Assembly: GCF_002368095.1 (NCBI RefSeq)
Contig: NZ_AP018228.1
Location: forward strand, 207,563-271,562
From: Calothrix parasitica NIES-267
GTDB taxonomy: Bacteria; Cyanobacteriota; Cyanobacteriia; Cyanobacteriales; Nostocaceae
Direction: 5' to 3'
DNA: 64,000 bases
Below, piece by piece: positions 48,576 to 57,308 of the stretch. Position 1 is the first letter of the stretch; every line of letters starts with the position of its first letter. Position numbers and translations under genes: made by a program. The notes under the pieces were generated by a model. It did not search any database and was not told the origin of the DNA. It was given only the letters and a program-made list of their open reading frames with translations.

Positions 48576-50438
48576 ATGACGCTTTTTGATATTGAGCAAT
48601 ACCACCAGCCAAAAAAAGAGAATTATAAACGCGATTGGGATGGTGCTAGTTATGACGCTGCTTGGGACGAGCCTGAAGATATTCACCCAATTTTAGAGAA
48701 CGAAACTTTGACAGATAAGGAAGTTTCTCTTAAAGAAGGAGAGAAGGAAAAATCTATCCCTGAAAAAGAATGCCGTTGGAACCCCAAGGACTTTGACGAA
48801 ACACCTCGTAAAGTTGACTCAAACGGGAATCCTAAGATTTTTTGGGATGAAAGCAAAGAATCTCCCGAACCAGATGATTTTGAATCGTTACAAAAATATT
48901 CAGTTTTATGGCAGCAATGGGAAAAAAGCTCCGATAACTGTTCATCAGTTAAGGAACAAAGCGGTAATTACAACACAACTACTCCCAACACTCTTAAAGC
49001 AATAAGTTTATGGCAACCGTGGGCATCTTTAATAGAACTAGGTTTGAAACATTACGAAACCAGAAGCTGGAAAACTAAATACAGGGGTAAATTATTAATT
49101 TGCTCGGCTGCCAAATCCACCAAGGAACAATACCAACAATATTTAAAAATTGATAGCGAAGTTAAATTACCATTATGGGATGAAACTAATTTCCTGCGTG
49201 GGTATGCTCTCGCTATCTGCGATTTGGTTGACTGTATTGATATTACACCAGAGTTTATCAACCAGCAGTCCCAAATTGAAATGTTGTGTGGTGATTGGCA
49301 AGTTGGACGCTACGCCTGGAAGTTAGAAAACATTCAACCAATAGCAAAACCGTTTGCAGTCAAAGGGAAGCAGAGATTTTTTGATATTACTTCCACTAAC
49401 CTTGATTGCTATCTAGAAAAATCTTTCTCTAATACATTACCAGACAAGAGTAAATTTAAAGCTTCTGATGACTTTGTATCTTTACCAAATAAATTCCTAG
49501 AGGATAAGTTGGATGGTGAAATATCCTCTAGGAAAGTTGGGGATGATTCAAAATTCCTAGAGGATAAGTTGGATGGTGAAATATCCTCTAGGAAAGTTGG
49601 GAACGATTCAAAATTCCTAGAGGATAAGTTAGATGATGAAATATCCTCTAGGAAAGTTGGGGATGATTCAAAATTCCTAGAGGATAAGTTGGATGGTGAA
49701 ATATCCTCTAGGAAAGTTGGGAACGATTCAAAATTCCTAGAGGATAAGTTAGATGATGAAATATCCTCTAGGAAAGTTGGGGATGATTCAAAATTCCTAG
49801 AGGATAAGTTAGATGATGAAATATCCTCTAGGAAAGTTGGGGATGATTCAAAATTCCTAGAGGATAAGTTAGGTGGTGAAATATCCTCTAGGAAAGCTGG
49901 GAACGATTCAAAATTCCTAGAGGATAAGTTGGATGGTGAAATATCCTCTAGGAAAGTTGGGAACGATTCAAAATTCCTAGAGGATAAGTTGGATGGTGAA
50001 ATATCCTCTAGGAAAGTTGGGTATGATTCAAAATTCCTAGAGGATAAGTTAGATGGTGAAATATCCTCTAGGAAAGCTGGGAACGATTCAAAATTCCTAG
50101 AGGATAAGTTAGATGGTGAAATATCCTTTAGGAAAGTTGGGGATGATTCAAAATTCCTAGAGGATAACAATGAAACCAATATATCTGAGAAGAAAACGCG
50201 CCGACATAAAGGGGACGGAAGCGGTTGCATCTATTACCGTACCGTTACTAAGAAAGGTAAAAATTACAGCGAAGCATACTATCAATACGAATTTTGGAAA
50301 GATGGTGAGCGCTTAACTAAATCATCGAAGTATATCCCCAAGCGGTTATTATCCCAAGTGCAGCGGCTAGAGGCAGAAAAAGCGCCGGTGAAAGATATTT
50401 TAAAATTACTAGTACCCATAAGCGGAAGTAAGAAGTAA
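48576..50438 (+). CDS. ASCH-domain protein with internal 20-residue tandem repeats
   Basis: 620 residues. An acidic N-terminal region (1-140) is followed by an ASCH domain (about 140-275): KAISLWQPWASLIELGLKHY, ETRSWKTKYRGKLLICSAAK, YALAICDLVDCIDIT, YAWKLENIQPIAKPFAVKGK. ASCH domains are PUA-like RNA-binding folds, some with nucleotidyl hydrolase activity; the (E)TRSW and GKLLICSA features are intact. Residues about 307-527 are eleven copies of a 20-residue unit, SKFLEDKLDGEISSRKVGDD. The C-terminal 85 residues (DGSGCIYYRTVTKKGKNYSE, QYEFWKDGERLTKSSKYIPK) form a small domain common in cyanobacterial plasmid proteins. Cytoplasmic. The target is unknown. Confidence 0.8.
   Translation: MTLFDIEQYHQPKKENYKRDWDGASYDAAWDEPEDIHPILENETLTDKEVSLKEGEKEKSIPEKECRWNPKDFDETPRKVDSNGNPKIFWDESKESPEPDDFESLQKYSVLWQQWEKSSDNCSSVKEQSGNYNTTTPNTLKAISLWQPWASLIELGLKHYETRSWKTKYRGKLLICSAAKSTKEQYQQYLKIDSEVKLPLWDETNFLRGYALAICDLVDCIDITPEFINQQSQIEMLCGDWQVGRYAWKLENIQPIAKPFAVKGKQRFFDITSTNLDCYLEKSFSNTLPDKSKFKASDDFVSLPNKFLEDKLDGEISSRKVGDDSKFLEDKLDGEISSRKVGNDSKFLEDKLDDEISSRKVGDDSKFLEDKLDGEISSRKVGNDSKFLEDKLDDEISSRKVGDDSKFLEDKLDDEISSRKVGDDSKFLEDKLGGEISSRKAGNDSKFLEDKLDGEISSRKVGNDSKFLEDKLDGEISSRKVGYDSKFLEDKLDGEISSRKAGNDSKFLEDKLDGEISFRKVGDDSKFLEDNNETNISEKKTRRHKGDGSGCIYYRTVTKKGKNYSEAYYQYEFWKDGERLTKSSKYIPKRLLSQVQRLEAEKAPVKDILKLLVPISGSKK
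49494..50153. repeat. Eleven 60-bp tandem repeats, each with a perfect 13-bp inverted repeat
   Basis: Each unit is TTCCTAGAGGATA, a 15-base loop, TATCCTCTAGGAA, then a 19-base spacer. The two arms are exact complements in ten units; the eleventh has one change (CCTTTAGG). Variation is almost confined to loop and spacer. A degenerate twelfth left arm begins at 50154. The period is a multiple of three and both strands stay open. Confidence 0.92.
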
Positions 50439-50499
50439 AAAGTTTAATAGATGCGGCTTTTCAGGCATTTTTAATAGTTGTCTTATTTAAGCAGCTTTC

Positions 50500-50520
50500 T
50501 CGCGCTTTACAAAAGCGCGA
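50500..50520. terminator. Hairpin between convergent genes
   Basis: TCGCGCTTT-aca-AAAGCGCGA, a perfect 9-bp stem between the end of the ASCH gene (50438) and the end of the minus-strand operon (50676). Likely bidirectional terminator, without a long T run. Confidence 0.5.
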
Positions 50521-50675
50521 ATGCATAAATTTTATAAAGAAAATAAAGTATCTACAGCTAACAAAAATACATTTATAAAACAATTTTTTTAGCTGTATAA
50601 GTGCTAACTTTTTTATATAAAATTATGTATGACATTCTACTTTAAATAGAGATAAAATTAGACCTACATAAAATC

Positions 50676-52697
50676 TCATCGCTGCCTATCAAATCGTTTT
50701 TCATAATTTTTATTCTTATAATTCGTGTCTTTTTCTTTATTTGTATGTTTATGATTCAGATTATAAAAATTATTAATAATCCTTTGTCGATATTTTTTAA
50801 GGTCTTCGGTGATGCTACTAAGTGGTGGAAGATTAATACTTGATTTTCCTGCTTTATAAGCTTGAATTTGACTTTGAAGATTAATTTTTACATAAATCTC
50901 TCGCTGTTCGCCAAGAGACAATTTACCTTCTTGTATATTTAGCTTGGCGCGTATTTCTTCATTTCCTTGTTCTGCAATCTGCGACCAGCCGCGATTATTT
51001 GGAATTGATTCAAGTTTATCCCATTCTTTTTTTAATGAAGGATGTAGAGGTAAAGGAATTTCTGCAACAGAAATATTCGATGGCTTATTTTCAAATATTG
51101 ATAAATGGTTATTATTAAGTATATTGGCATTTTTTACCATAAACTTCAATTGATTAATTTCGTTTTCCCCAATACCCATTTTTTTGACATTAGTTAAGAC
51201 AGAACCATCATTAATTCTTACTGCTTCCCAATCAACAGCTAATCGTTCATTGCCATTAGCATCAGCTTTATAAAGCTTAAGAGTTACCTGAGTCATAGCA
51301 ATATTCTGCTCCCCTTTTATTCGGAATTCACCAATTTTTAATTCTTCCTTGCCAGTTTTTTGAAGCAAATCTGCCATGATTTTGACAACTTCTGCATTTT
51401 TAAAGCTAGCAAGTACTTTATGAGTACCAGACGGAGCTAAAGAACCCAATTGATTTGCTATTTCACGAATATCTGTATTTTTTTGAGGTAATACTTCACC
51501 ATCTTTAAGCTTATCTGCAATCAGCAAAAACTCTTGACGTTCCACACCATTCAATTTACCTGCATTTATCCCTATTGGTTTACCCATGTTATTTAGGGAG
51601 AAACTAACTATGGGGCTTGAGTATTCTTCTAACTTACTACCACGTCGATAAACAGTATATTCTCTACCTACTTTTTTAAGAGTAAAAGCGTCCGAACTAT
51701 AAATAATGCTACCTCCCTTGATTTCACCATATTCCCGAACGAGTTGTTTTATAGCAGTTGCAATTTCTTTATTTTCTTGAATTACAAGTTGACGACGAGG
51801 TAGATTGTTAGCATATACAGGCACGCGCTTTTCTTTAAACCAAGATTTAGAGTTTACCTCTGATTCCGGAGGTATCGCTTGTTCATTATTCTTACTTTTA
51901 GCAGTTTTCACTAAAGATGAAGGAACAGCTTCCGATAATGTCAAATCACTTTGAGGTTCTTCAAAGGAAGTTAATTCAGAAGATTTTCGTTTAATAAGTT
52001 TTCCCGGTCTATTATCATTCACTCCACCTTCTGGGTCTACAATAAAATCGACTTGTTCGGCTTGAAATATTTGTGCTTCTACTTGAGCTAGCAACTCAGA
52101 TGCAATTTCTTCTAGGTCAATTTCTTCTTCATAGTTTAAGCTGGCTTCAATTTGAGCTAACAGTTCATCTGCAATAGCTTCTAATTGCTCAATAGAATTT
52201 AAAGAAGAATGAGAAGTATCTTTTACAGGGTCAAAAATTTCTGGATTATCAAGCTGTTTAACTATATTGTTAGTTACAATTCCATCATCGCGACGGTCAT
52301 ATATAATTACTTCACCAAACGGTTTTAGCGATGTAGTAATTCTTAAAGCAGAATTTTTTGATGTTGGGGTTGGTGATTGATTTTCACTTTCAAACAAATC
52401 CGATACAATGCTTTTAATTTGATTTTTAGTTAATTTATCTTCACTGCTATTACCAAGTTCATCATACCTTTTCCAACTATAAGAATCGGTAGCTTCATCA
52501 TATTCTAAACCATAATTTTCATGGTCAATTTCTATCTTAGCTCTTTTATTCCATTCTAATGAAGCACGTTTCATTATAGCTTCTATTAATCGAATGAAAG
52601 CTTTTCTAAACTCTTCATCGAGAAGAGTTGATTCAACTGTTTGTTGCACGGTATTTTCAAAATATTCCGCAAAATTTGGTGAATTATTGTTAAACAT
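50676..52697 (-). CDS. Conjugation-block hypothetical protein, 673 residues
   Basis: No recognised family. The N-terminal 100 residues are helical and acidic (NFAEYFENTVQQTVESTLLD), a Glu-rich repeat-like region follows (EAIADELLAQIEASLNYEEE, EIASELLAQVEAQIF), then a mid region with YSSDAFTLKKVGREYTVYRR and a basic C-terminus (KHTNKEKDTNYKNKNYEKRF). No relaxase HUH or Tyr motif seen. It starts 9 bp after the stop of the VirD4-like gene, so the two are co-transcribed; this suggests a role in DNA processing or coupling (inference). Confidence 0.65.
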   Translation of the reverse strand: MFNNNSPNFAEYFENTVQQTVESTLLDEEFRKAFIRLIEAIMKRASLEWNKRAKIEIDHENYGLEYDEATDSYSWKRYDELGNSSEDKLTKNQIKSIVSDLFESENQSPTPTSKNSALRITTSLKPFGEVIIYDRRDDGIVTNNIVKQLDNPEIFDPVKDTSHSSLNSIEQLEAIADELLAQIEASLNYEEEIDLEEIASELLAQVEAQIFQAEQVDFIVDPEGGVNDNRPGKLIKRKSSELTSFEEPQSDLTLSEAVPSSLVKTAKSKNNEQAIPPESEVNSKSWFKEKRVPVYANNLPRRQLVIQENKEIATAIKQLVREYGEIKGGSIIYSSDAFTLKKVGREYTVYRRGSKLEEYSSPIVSFSLNNMGKPIGINAGKLNGVERQEFLLIADKLKDGEVLPQKNTDIREIANQLGSLAPSGTHKVLASFKNAEVVKIMADLLQKTGKEELKIGEFRIKGEQNIAMTQVTLKLYKADANGNERLAVDWEAVRINDGSVLTNVKKMGIGENEINQLKFMVKNANILNNNHLSIFENKPSNISVAEIPLPLHPSLKKEWDKLESIPNNRGWSQIAEQGNEEIRAKLNIQEGKLSLGEQREIYVKINLQSQIQAYKAGKSSINLPPLSSITEDLKKYRQRIINNFYNLNHKHTNKEKDTNYKNKNYEKRFDRQR

Positions 52698-52705
52698 AAC
52701 CTTAA

Positions 52706-54433
52706 TTAAATATAGTCTCGAATATTAAATAACGTTAAAGGCTTGTTTTCAGGTTGTGCTGATTGGTTGATTAATGGATATACTCTATTAACTTCTTGAA
52801 CGCGCTTGATTAAATCATCTTTAGTCGGAATTTTTTGAGTACTGTGTTTAATCGATTTTCTTACAATTCTTAACCATTTAGCTCTAGTTTTAGCATCAAT
52901 TTTAAATTCTGACTTAGGTAATCTAACTTTTTTAAGTAAAGGTACCGAAGATTCATCCTTATTACTATAAGCCGGATTTATAAAAACACATTTGCCAGAT
53001 GGTAATTTAAGAAACTGTGATGCTTCAAATAGCTTGCGAGACTTTTTTTGATAAGAAATTGAAGTTGACGTTTTACCACTACCAGAACTTCTTGACTTTT
53101 GCTTGTCTTTAATTTCTTCATCTCCTAAATAGTTGCTAAACAATCTAGAAGACTCTTCTTCACCGGGATTGAATAAAAATTTAGTACCACAAGCACCAAA
53201 AATAGCCCGAGTAATTTCTTTACCGTAAGTTTCTTCCAATTGGCTCATATTTTGCCACCCTAAGAGTCCACAAAAACCTTCACTACGGGATTCATTAAGC
53301 CATTTAAATAAGTCAGGAAGATAAACAGATGGTAACTCATCTATACTGACAATAAGCGGGTCTTGACGCTTTGATGCAATATTTTTTGAGACAATCATGT
53401 GAAGTATCGAAGTCATCAAAGGACCAACTGCATAACGTCTTTCCCTATCCAAACCGAAGATTATCATCTGTTTACCTTTTAGCTGTAAAGGTAGAGTTGT
53501 TTTACCGACAAAACAACCAAGAGTATTCTTAGCCATAAACCTGGTAAACATTAGACTCGCTGTAGCCATGATTCCTGCAACAGTTTTTTCTGAGTCAACC
53601 GAACTAAAGATTTGACCTAAAGCTATATTTATCCAAGGATTTAAATCTGCTGCCATTAACCTTTTGATGATTTCCTTACTAGAAAGTATGGCAGCAGCTG
53701 TCATTACGTCTGGATAAGCCATATCCTTAGCTAACATTAATACAGCTTGAGTCAATTGGTCGCCCGAAGGTCCGAAAAAAGCATCGTTGTTTTTGCTCAA
53801 CAGACTAAAATTCTTGTTTATAACTGTAGCTATTTGTCTTGCGGTTTCAGCATCGGAAGAATCGCGAAGAAAATCTATAGGATTGCATACCTCTGATTCA
53901 GGAAATCCTGGAGCAAAAATATGTACTTTATATCCGTGAGTTCTTGCATAAGCTGAAAGCTTAGCTTGCGAAGGATATTTAAAGTCATAAAGGGCTATAG
54001 GAAAACCTTGCTCCATAGCACTACAAATCATTGGATTGATAGCTGATACAGATTTACCGCTTCCTGGGGCACCAATTACAGCAGTACCTCTTTGTACATC
54101 GGGGACAGAAAGTAATATTTTACCTTTACCTTTTTCTTGCTTGATTCCGTCTAATTTACGTCGGCGAACGTACAATGTAGCACTATCGCATTGAGGAGAA
54201 ATAATTTGTTTGACAGCTTTTTTCTTAGCTGTAGAAATTTCTTCTTTACCACCCCAATAACTGCGAGCAATTTTATTCTTACTATTACCCTCTCCAAATA
54301 ATAGTTTGAATATAACAAATGAAATTAGAAGTCCGAACAACAAAATTCCATTTTCATTTGCTAGATGATAAGTATACTTTCCAACTGAGTCTTGAGGATT
54401 TTGTAGTTGCTGAATAAAATTTTGATTAGACAC
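52706..54433 (-). CDS. Type IV secretion coupling protein (VirD4/TraG/TraD family)
   Basis: 575 residues. One membrane segment near residues 29-47 (GILLFGLLISFVIFKLLFG), then the P-loop GAPGSGKS at 121-128, ALYDFKYPSQAKL, and Walker B LIVSIDELPSVYLPDL near 360, followed by a sensor-like WQNMSQLEETYG. These features define the hexameric coupling ATPase that brings the relaxosome to a type IV secretion channel at the inner membrane. It is shorter than TraD. Neighbours fit a conjugation block. Start at ATG 54433. Confidence 0.92.
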   Translation of the reverse strand: MSNQNFIQQLQNPQDSVGKYTYHLANENGILLFGLLISFVIFKLLFGEGNSKNKIARSYWGGKEEISTAKKKAVKQIISPQCDSATLYVRRRKLDGIKQEKGKGKILLSVPDVQRGTAVIGAPGSGKSVSAINPMICSAMEQGFPIALYDFKYPSQAKLSAYARTHGYKVHIFAPGFPESEVCNPIDFLRDSSDAETARQIATVINKNFSLLSKNNDAFFGPSGDQLTQAVLMLAKDMAYPDVMTAAAILSSKEIIKRLMAADLNPWINIALGQIFSSVDSEKTVAGIMATASLMFTRFMAKNTLGCFVGKTTLPLQLKGKQMIIFGLDRERRYAVGPLMTSILHMIVSKNIASKRQDPLIVSIDELPSVYLPDLFKWLNESRSEGFCGLLGWQNMSQLEETYGKEITRAIFGACGTKFLFNPGEEESSRLFSNYLGDEEIKDKQKSRSSGSGKTSTSISYQKKSRKLFEASQFLKLPSGKCVFINPAYSNKDESSVPLLKKVRLPKSEFKIDAKTRAKWLRIVRKSIKHSTQKIPTKDDLIKRVQEVNRVYPLINQSAQPENKPLTLFNIRDYI

Positions 54434-54440
54434 TTTTTTT

Positions 54441-54474
54441 GAGTAATGAGTAATAAGTAATGAGTAATGAGTAA
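54441..54474. repeat. Left heptad STRR (gagtaat) flanking the four-helix-bundle gene
   Basis: Four to five tandem copies of TAATGAG-type heptads (one variant, taataag) directly between the VirD4-like start and the four-helix-bundle gene. Confidence 0.85.
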
Positions 54475-54524
54475 ATATCTATTAATTGTCAAGTAAAATA
54501 TAATTAACATACTCTTCTTTACTC

Positions 54525-54896
54525 ATGATTAATAACAACGAAAATATCAGTATTCAAGAAAGAACAGAAAACTTTGCTATGAGAATTATTAAAGCTTATT
54601 GCGAGCTAAATAAAAGACATTTTGATGATGCTGGCAAAGTTTTGTCTAAACAATTGTTGAGAAGCGGAACATCAATTGGTGCTAATTGTTCAGAAGCTAA
54701 ATACGCACAATCTGGTAAAGACTTTATCAATAAGTATTCTATAGCTTTAAAGGAAGCCAATGAAACTCTTTACTGGATAAAAATAATGATAAAATCAGAT
54801 TTAGTATCAAAATCGCAATTTCAAAATCTGATAGCAGAAAATGAAAGAATTATTAAGATATTAATAGCTTCAATTAACAAATTGAAAGAAAAATAA
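54525..54896 (+). CDS. Four-helix-bundle protein (S23 rRNA intervening-sequence / Avd-like family)
   Basis: 123 residues. Signature features: FAMRIIKAYCELNKRH, KVLSKQLLRSGTSIGANCSE, AKYAQSGKDFINKYSIALKE, ANETLYWIKIM. This family (TIGR02436) includes proteins encoded in 23S rRNA intervening sequences and the Avd accessory protein of diversity-generating retroelements; no reverse transcriptase or variable repeat was seen here. Basic pentameric RNA-binding bundle by family knowledge. It is oriented opposite to the conjugation genes and bracketed on both sides by heptad repeats in inverted orientation, so it looks like an insertion into the operon. Confidence 0.88.
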   Translation: MINNNENISIQERTENFAMRIIKAYCELNKRHFDDAGKVLSKQLLRSGTSIGANCSEAKYAQSGKDFINKYSIALKEANETLYWIKIMIKSDLVSKSQFQNLIAENERIIKILIASINKLKEK

Positions 54897-54898
54897 TT

Positions 54899-54932
54899 CA
54901 CTCATTACTCATTACTCATTACTCATTACTCA
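54899..54932. repeat. Right heptad STRR (cattact) flanking the four-helix-bundle gene
   Basis: Four to five copies of CTCATTA, the exact complement of the left tract at 54441-54474, starting three bases after the gene's stop. Confidence 0.85.
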
Positions 54933-54947
54933 AGCCCCCAGCTAAAA

Positions 54948-56243
54948 TTACTCAGGCAAGGTCGAGGGACTACCTAAGATAATTGGGTCTTTTTCATGAT
55001 AAACAATGAAAGGAACCGGACCAATGCCATAAGGAGTACAAGTCTTACCAACTAACGGAATTCGCTTACATACTCTAAAAAACATCGTGGTTTCTACATC
55101 CCCGTTACTCTCATAGATATTCCATACCACTTGTTTAAATGCTTCACCGAAGGGATGTCTCCCCGTAGGTTCTTTACCATTAAAAACTACTGATAGAGGA
55201 CCAAAACCACCTTCAACCTTTTGGTACTTACCCGATATCCATTGCACACCCGTAGTATTACCAGAACCCGCAATCTCCATGTGAGCGCAATTTTCCTGCA
55301 AGCAAGGTACATTAAAACCTTCTTGATAGCTTCCAGAAATACTTCGAGTTCTATCAGCTTCAACTTCTTTCAGAGGAAGGTCTACTTTACCAACAAATGC
55401 TAAAGTAGGAGAAAGAATACGTGGAAATTCACTCCAAGGTAATTCGTTAAGACCTGGAACTCCGTTAATCAGAGTATCATCCCATTTAGCGAAATTTTGT
55501 ATTTGAGCTTCCGTTAATCCTGGAATTTCTGTAACCCTATAATTCTCCAAGTTTATATTTTCGCTTAAGGGGATATCAGATAACCAAGGGTTTTTATTAA
55601 TTACAGCTCCAATAGTCCTAAGTTCTTCGTTAACACCCAGTTTGTTTAAAAAATCTTGAACCGGACGTACTTGTGAAACCTGCAATTCCTTAAGTTGAGG
55701 AATTGCATCAACTAAATTCGGTAAAGTCTGCCATTTAATTAATTCAAAATCAGCCAAGCTAATTTCTGTTAAATTTAAGTCTAGCTTTTGCGCCATATAC
55801 TCAAGACTTATTTCTTCTATACCCAAACCAGAATCACTAAAATCACCAAATTCCATAATTTGAGCAAGATTTTCTCCAGCTTGCCAGGTTCTAGTTTTAG
55901 CCTCTCCTTTTGCATTTGTATAAGTAATATTACCGCCTTCAGAAAACACCATATTTTCAAATTTGATACGGCTCCAATCTGGGATAAAACCTTCTGATGT
56001 TGAGTTATAGGAAATACTGCTCTCTTCTTGATATTGGTGTGGTGTTTGTGCAATCACAGGAGAGATGAAACCCAAATGTTGATTCATCAAACCAGCTTTA
56101 ATAAAAGTATGTAAAAATAATCCTCCTAAAAGTCCAGCAGCTAAAAAATAACGCCATCTGTCATAAGGTTTTAATGATTTGGAAGAAGAAAGCGGACATT
56201 TTATTTCAGATTCATTCGTATCATAGTCGCGTAATTCGTTCAT
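54948..56243 (-). CDS. Conjugation-block membrane-anchored hypothetical protein
   Basis: 431 residues from ATG 56243, chosen for the AAAGGAG eight bases upstream; an ATG at 56267 lies before that site and is unlikely. A membrane segment at about 38-56 (FLAAGLLGGLFLHTFIKAGL in part) is followed by a long extracytoplasmic part: ordered Asp/Leu-rich helices resembling a helix-hairpin-helix chain (NLVDAIPQLKELQVSQV; YRVTEIPGLTEAQIQNFAKW) and a C-terminal beta-domain with paired Cys (CLQENCAHM; RVCKRIPLVGKTCTPYG). No named family. Its place between coupling protein and VirB9/10-like genes suggests a structural secretion part. Confidence 0.65.
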   Translation of the reverse strand: MNELRDYDTNESEIKCPLSSSKSLKPYDRWRYFLAAGLLGGLFLHTFIKAGLMNQHLGFISPVIAQTPHQYQEESSISYNSTSEGFIPDWSRIKFENMVFSEGGNITYTNAKGEAKTRTWQAGENLAQIMEFGDFSDSGLGIEEISLEYMAQKLDLNLTEISLADFELIKWQTLPNLVDAIPQLKELQVSQVRPVQDFLNKLGVNEELRTIGAVINKNPWLSDIPLSENINLENYRVTEIPGLTEAQIQNFAKWDDTLINGVPGLNELPWSEFPRILSPTLAFVGKVDLPLKEVEADRTRSISGSYQEGFNVPCLQENCAHMEIAGSGNTTGVQWISGKYQKVEGGFGPLSVVFNGKEPTGRHPFGEAFKQVVWNIYESNGDVETTMFFRVCKRIPLVGKTCTPYGIGPVPFIVYHEKDPIILGSPSTLPE

Positions 56244-56320
56244 AACAAAATCTCCTTTTAGGGACATCCAAAAATTAAATTACTCATTTCTACATCTAAT
56301 ACGATTATCAGATTTCTTCT

Positions 56321-56385
56321 TCCCCTGCTTCCCCTGCTTCCCCTGCTTCCCCTGCTCCCCCTGCTCCCTCTGCTCCCCCTGCTCA
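56321..56385. repeat. Tandem 9-bp repeat (cccctgctt) in the intergenic region
   Basis: About seven tandem units of CCCCTGCTT and its variants (CCCCTGCTC, CCTCTGCTC). The complementary unit (aagcagggg) recurs in coding DNA at about 57180-57215. Confidence 0.85.
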
Positions 56386-56422
56386 CCTTCCTCAATTGAT
56401 TATTTTTTTAATTGGAAATCCC

Positions 56423-57280
56423 TTATCGCTGAGTTATTGGAAATGTTGTTGAATTTCTGCCTAATTTTTGAAGTTTTCTAATTAAACGCATTGAAACTCC
56501 GCTTTTGAAGGCAGCTAGTTGCAAATTTTCTCCCCTGCGTAACGCTTGTAACAGATTATGTACTCTTTTATATAGTTCATCATCTCTCGCGACCAAACCG
56601 TTCCTCAAAGCTTTATCAATTCCTTGACCAATATATTTAACATTTATATCTGGATTTTTCTGAATAGGTTTCAAAGGCTTGGATTTAGCATCTGGAACAA
56701 TAGTAATTTGACTGTACTTAGGATTATCATTAGCAGGAAAAACTCTAAAATGGTAAGAATTACGTCCCGTTCTTGATTCGGTAATAACCGTTAAATGCGT
56801 TGCTTGAGTTTTAGGAATTCCCTTAATATCTAACTGATTAATACGGCGTAAATGTAACAATCCAGCCCCCGATGATTCACAATCGTTATCTATTCCCTGC
56901 AAGCATCCATCAGAATCAACCAGCACTTTTGAGGGGTCATCAATCCACACTCTCTTAATTGTTTCCTTCAACTTATAAAAGGATAAAGAAACTCCATGAC
57001 CCCTCCAAACATTAATAGTGTGAAGTTTTCCATCCTTACCCGATACTTGAGATTGTTTAATCGTTTTGACAATGGGAATTGAAGCAATTGCGGGCGATAA
57101 AGTTACCAAAACAGGTATACTTACAACAATTCCCCATAAAGAGAGACGGTATGGTTTTAGACCCTTCTGATTTGAAAGAGCAGGGGAAGCAGGGGAAGCG
57201 GAGGAAGCAGGGGGAGAATACTCTTTCATAGATGATGATGTTAGCGGAGCGTGTCCAGAGGGCATAAAATTTTTTATCAT
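56423..57280 (-). CDS. Conjugation protein, tentative VirB9/TraK-like
   Basis: 285 residues as the longest frame, but the first 17 residues are partly translated from a dispersed REP-like repeat (MPSGHAP), so ATG 57229 (MKEYSPP) may be the true start. A Pro/Ala/Ser linker encoded by the 9-bp STRR precedes a membrane segment (SLWGIVVSIPVLVTLSPAIA). Then come a beta-rich domain (SLSFYKLKETIKRVWIDDPS, LHLRRINQLDIKGIPKTQAT, HLTVITESRTG, YHFRVFP), which resembles the N-terminal domain of VirB9/TraK-type outer-ring proteins, and a helical C-terminus. The next gene upstream is VirB10-like, the usual partner of VirB9. Assignment is tentative. Confidence 0.5.
   Translation of the reverse strand: MIKNFMPSGHAPLTSSSMKEYSPPASSASPASPALSNQKGLKPYRLSLWGIVVSIPVLVTLSPAIASIPIVKTIKQSQVSGKDGKLHTINVWRGHGVSLSFYKLKETIKRVWIDDPSKVLVDSDGCLQGIDNDCESSGAGLLHLRRINQLDIKGIPKTQATHLTVITESRTGRNSYHFRVFPANDNPKYSQITIVPDAKSKPLKPIQKNPDINVKYIGQGIDKALRNGLVARDDELYKRVHNLLQALRRGENLQLAAFKSGVSMRLIRKLQKLGRNSTTFPITQR
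57178..57215. repeat. 9-bp STRR translated in frame in the VirB9/TraK-like gene
   Basis: gcaggggaagcaggggaagc and variants, in opposite orientation to the intergenic tract at 56321-56385. The minus-strand translation is SPPASSASPASPAL. Confidence 0.75.
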
Positions 57281-57308
57281 GATAAAAAATTATTACGAAA
57301 CATAATTC

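Noticed and set aside
49494..50153. CRISPR-like array
   Set aside because: Period is constant at 60 bp and the would-be spacers are nearly identical; the array lies in a coding frame and no cas gene is near.
49409..50230. Open frame of 273 codons on the minus strand across the 60-bp repeats
   Set aside because: It is the mirror of the repeat array, which keeps both strands open; it has no ribosome site and no conserved domain outside the repeat.
54525..54896. Diversity-generating retroelement
   Set aside because: The Avd-like protein alone is present; no reverse transcriptase, template repeat or variable repeat is seen in the window.
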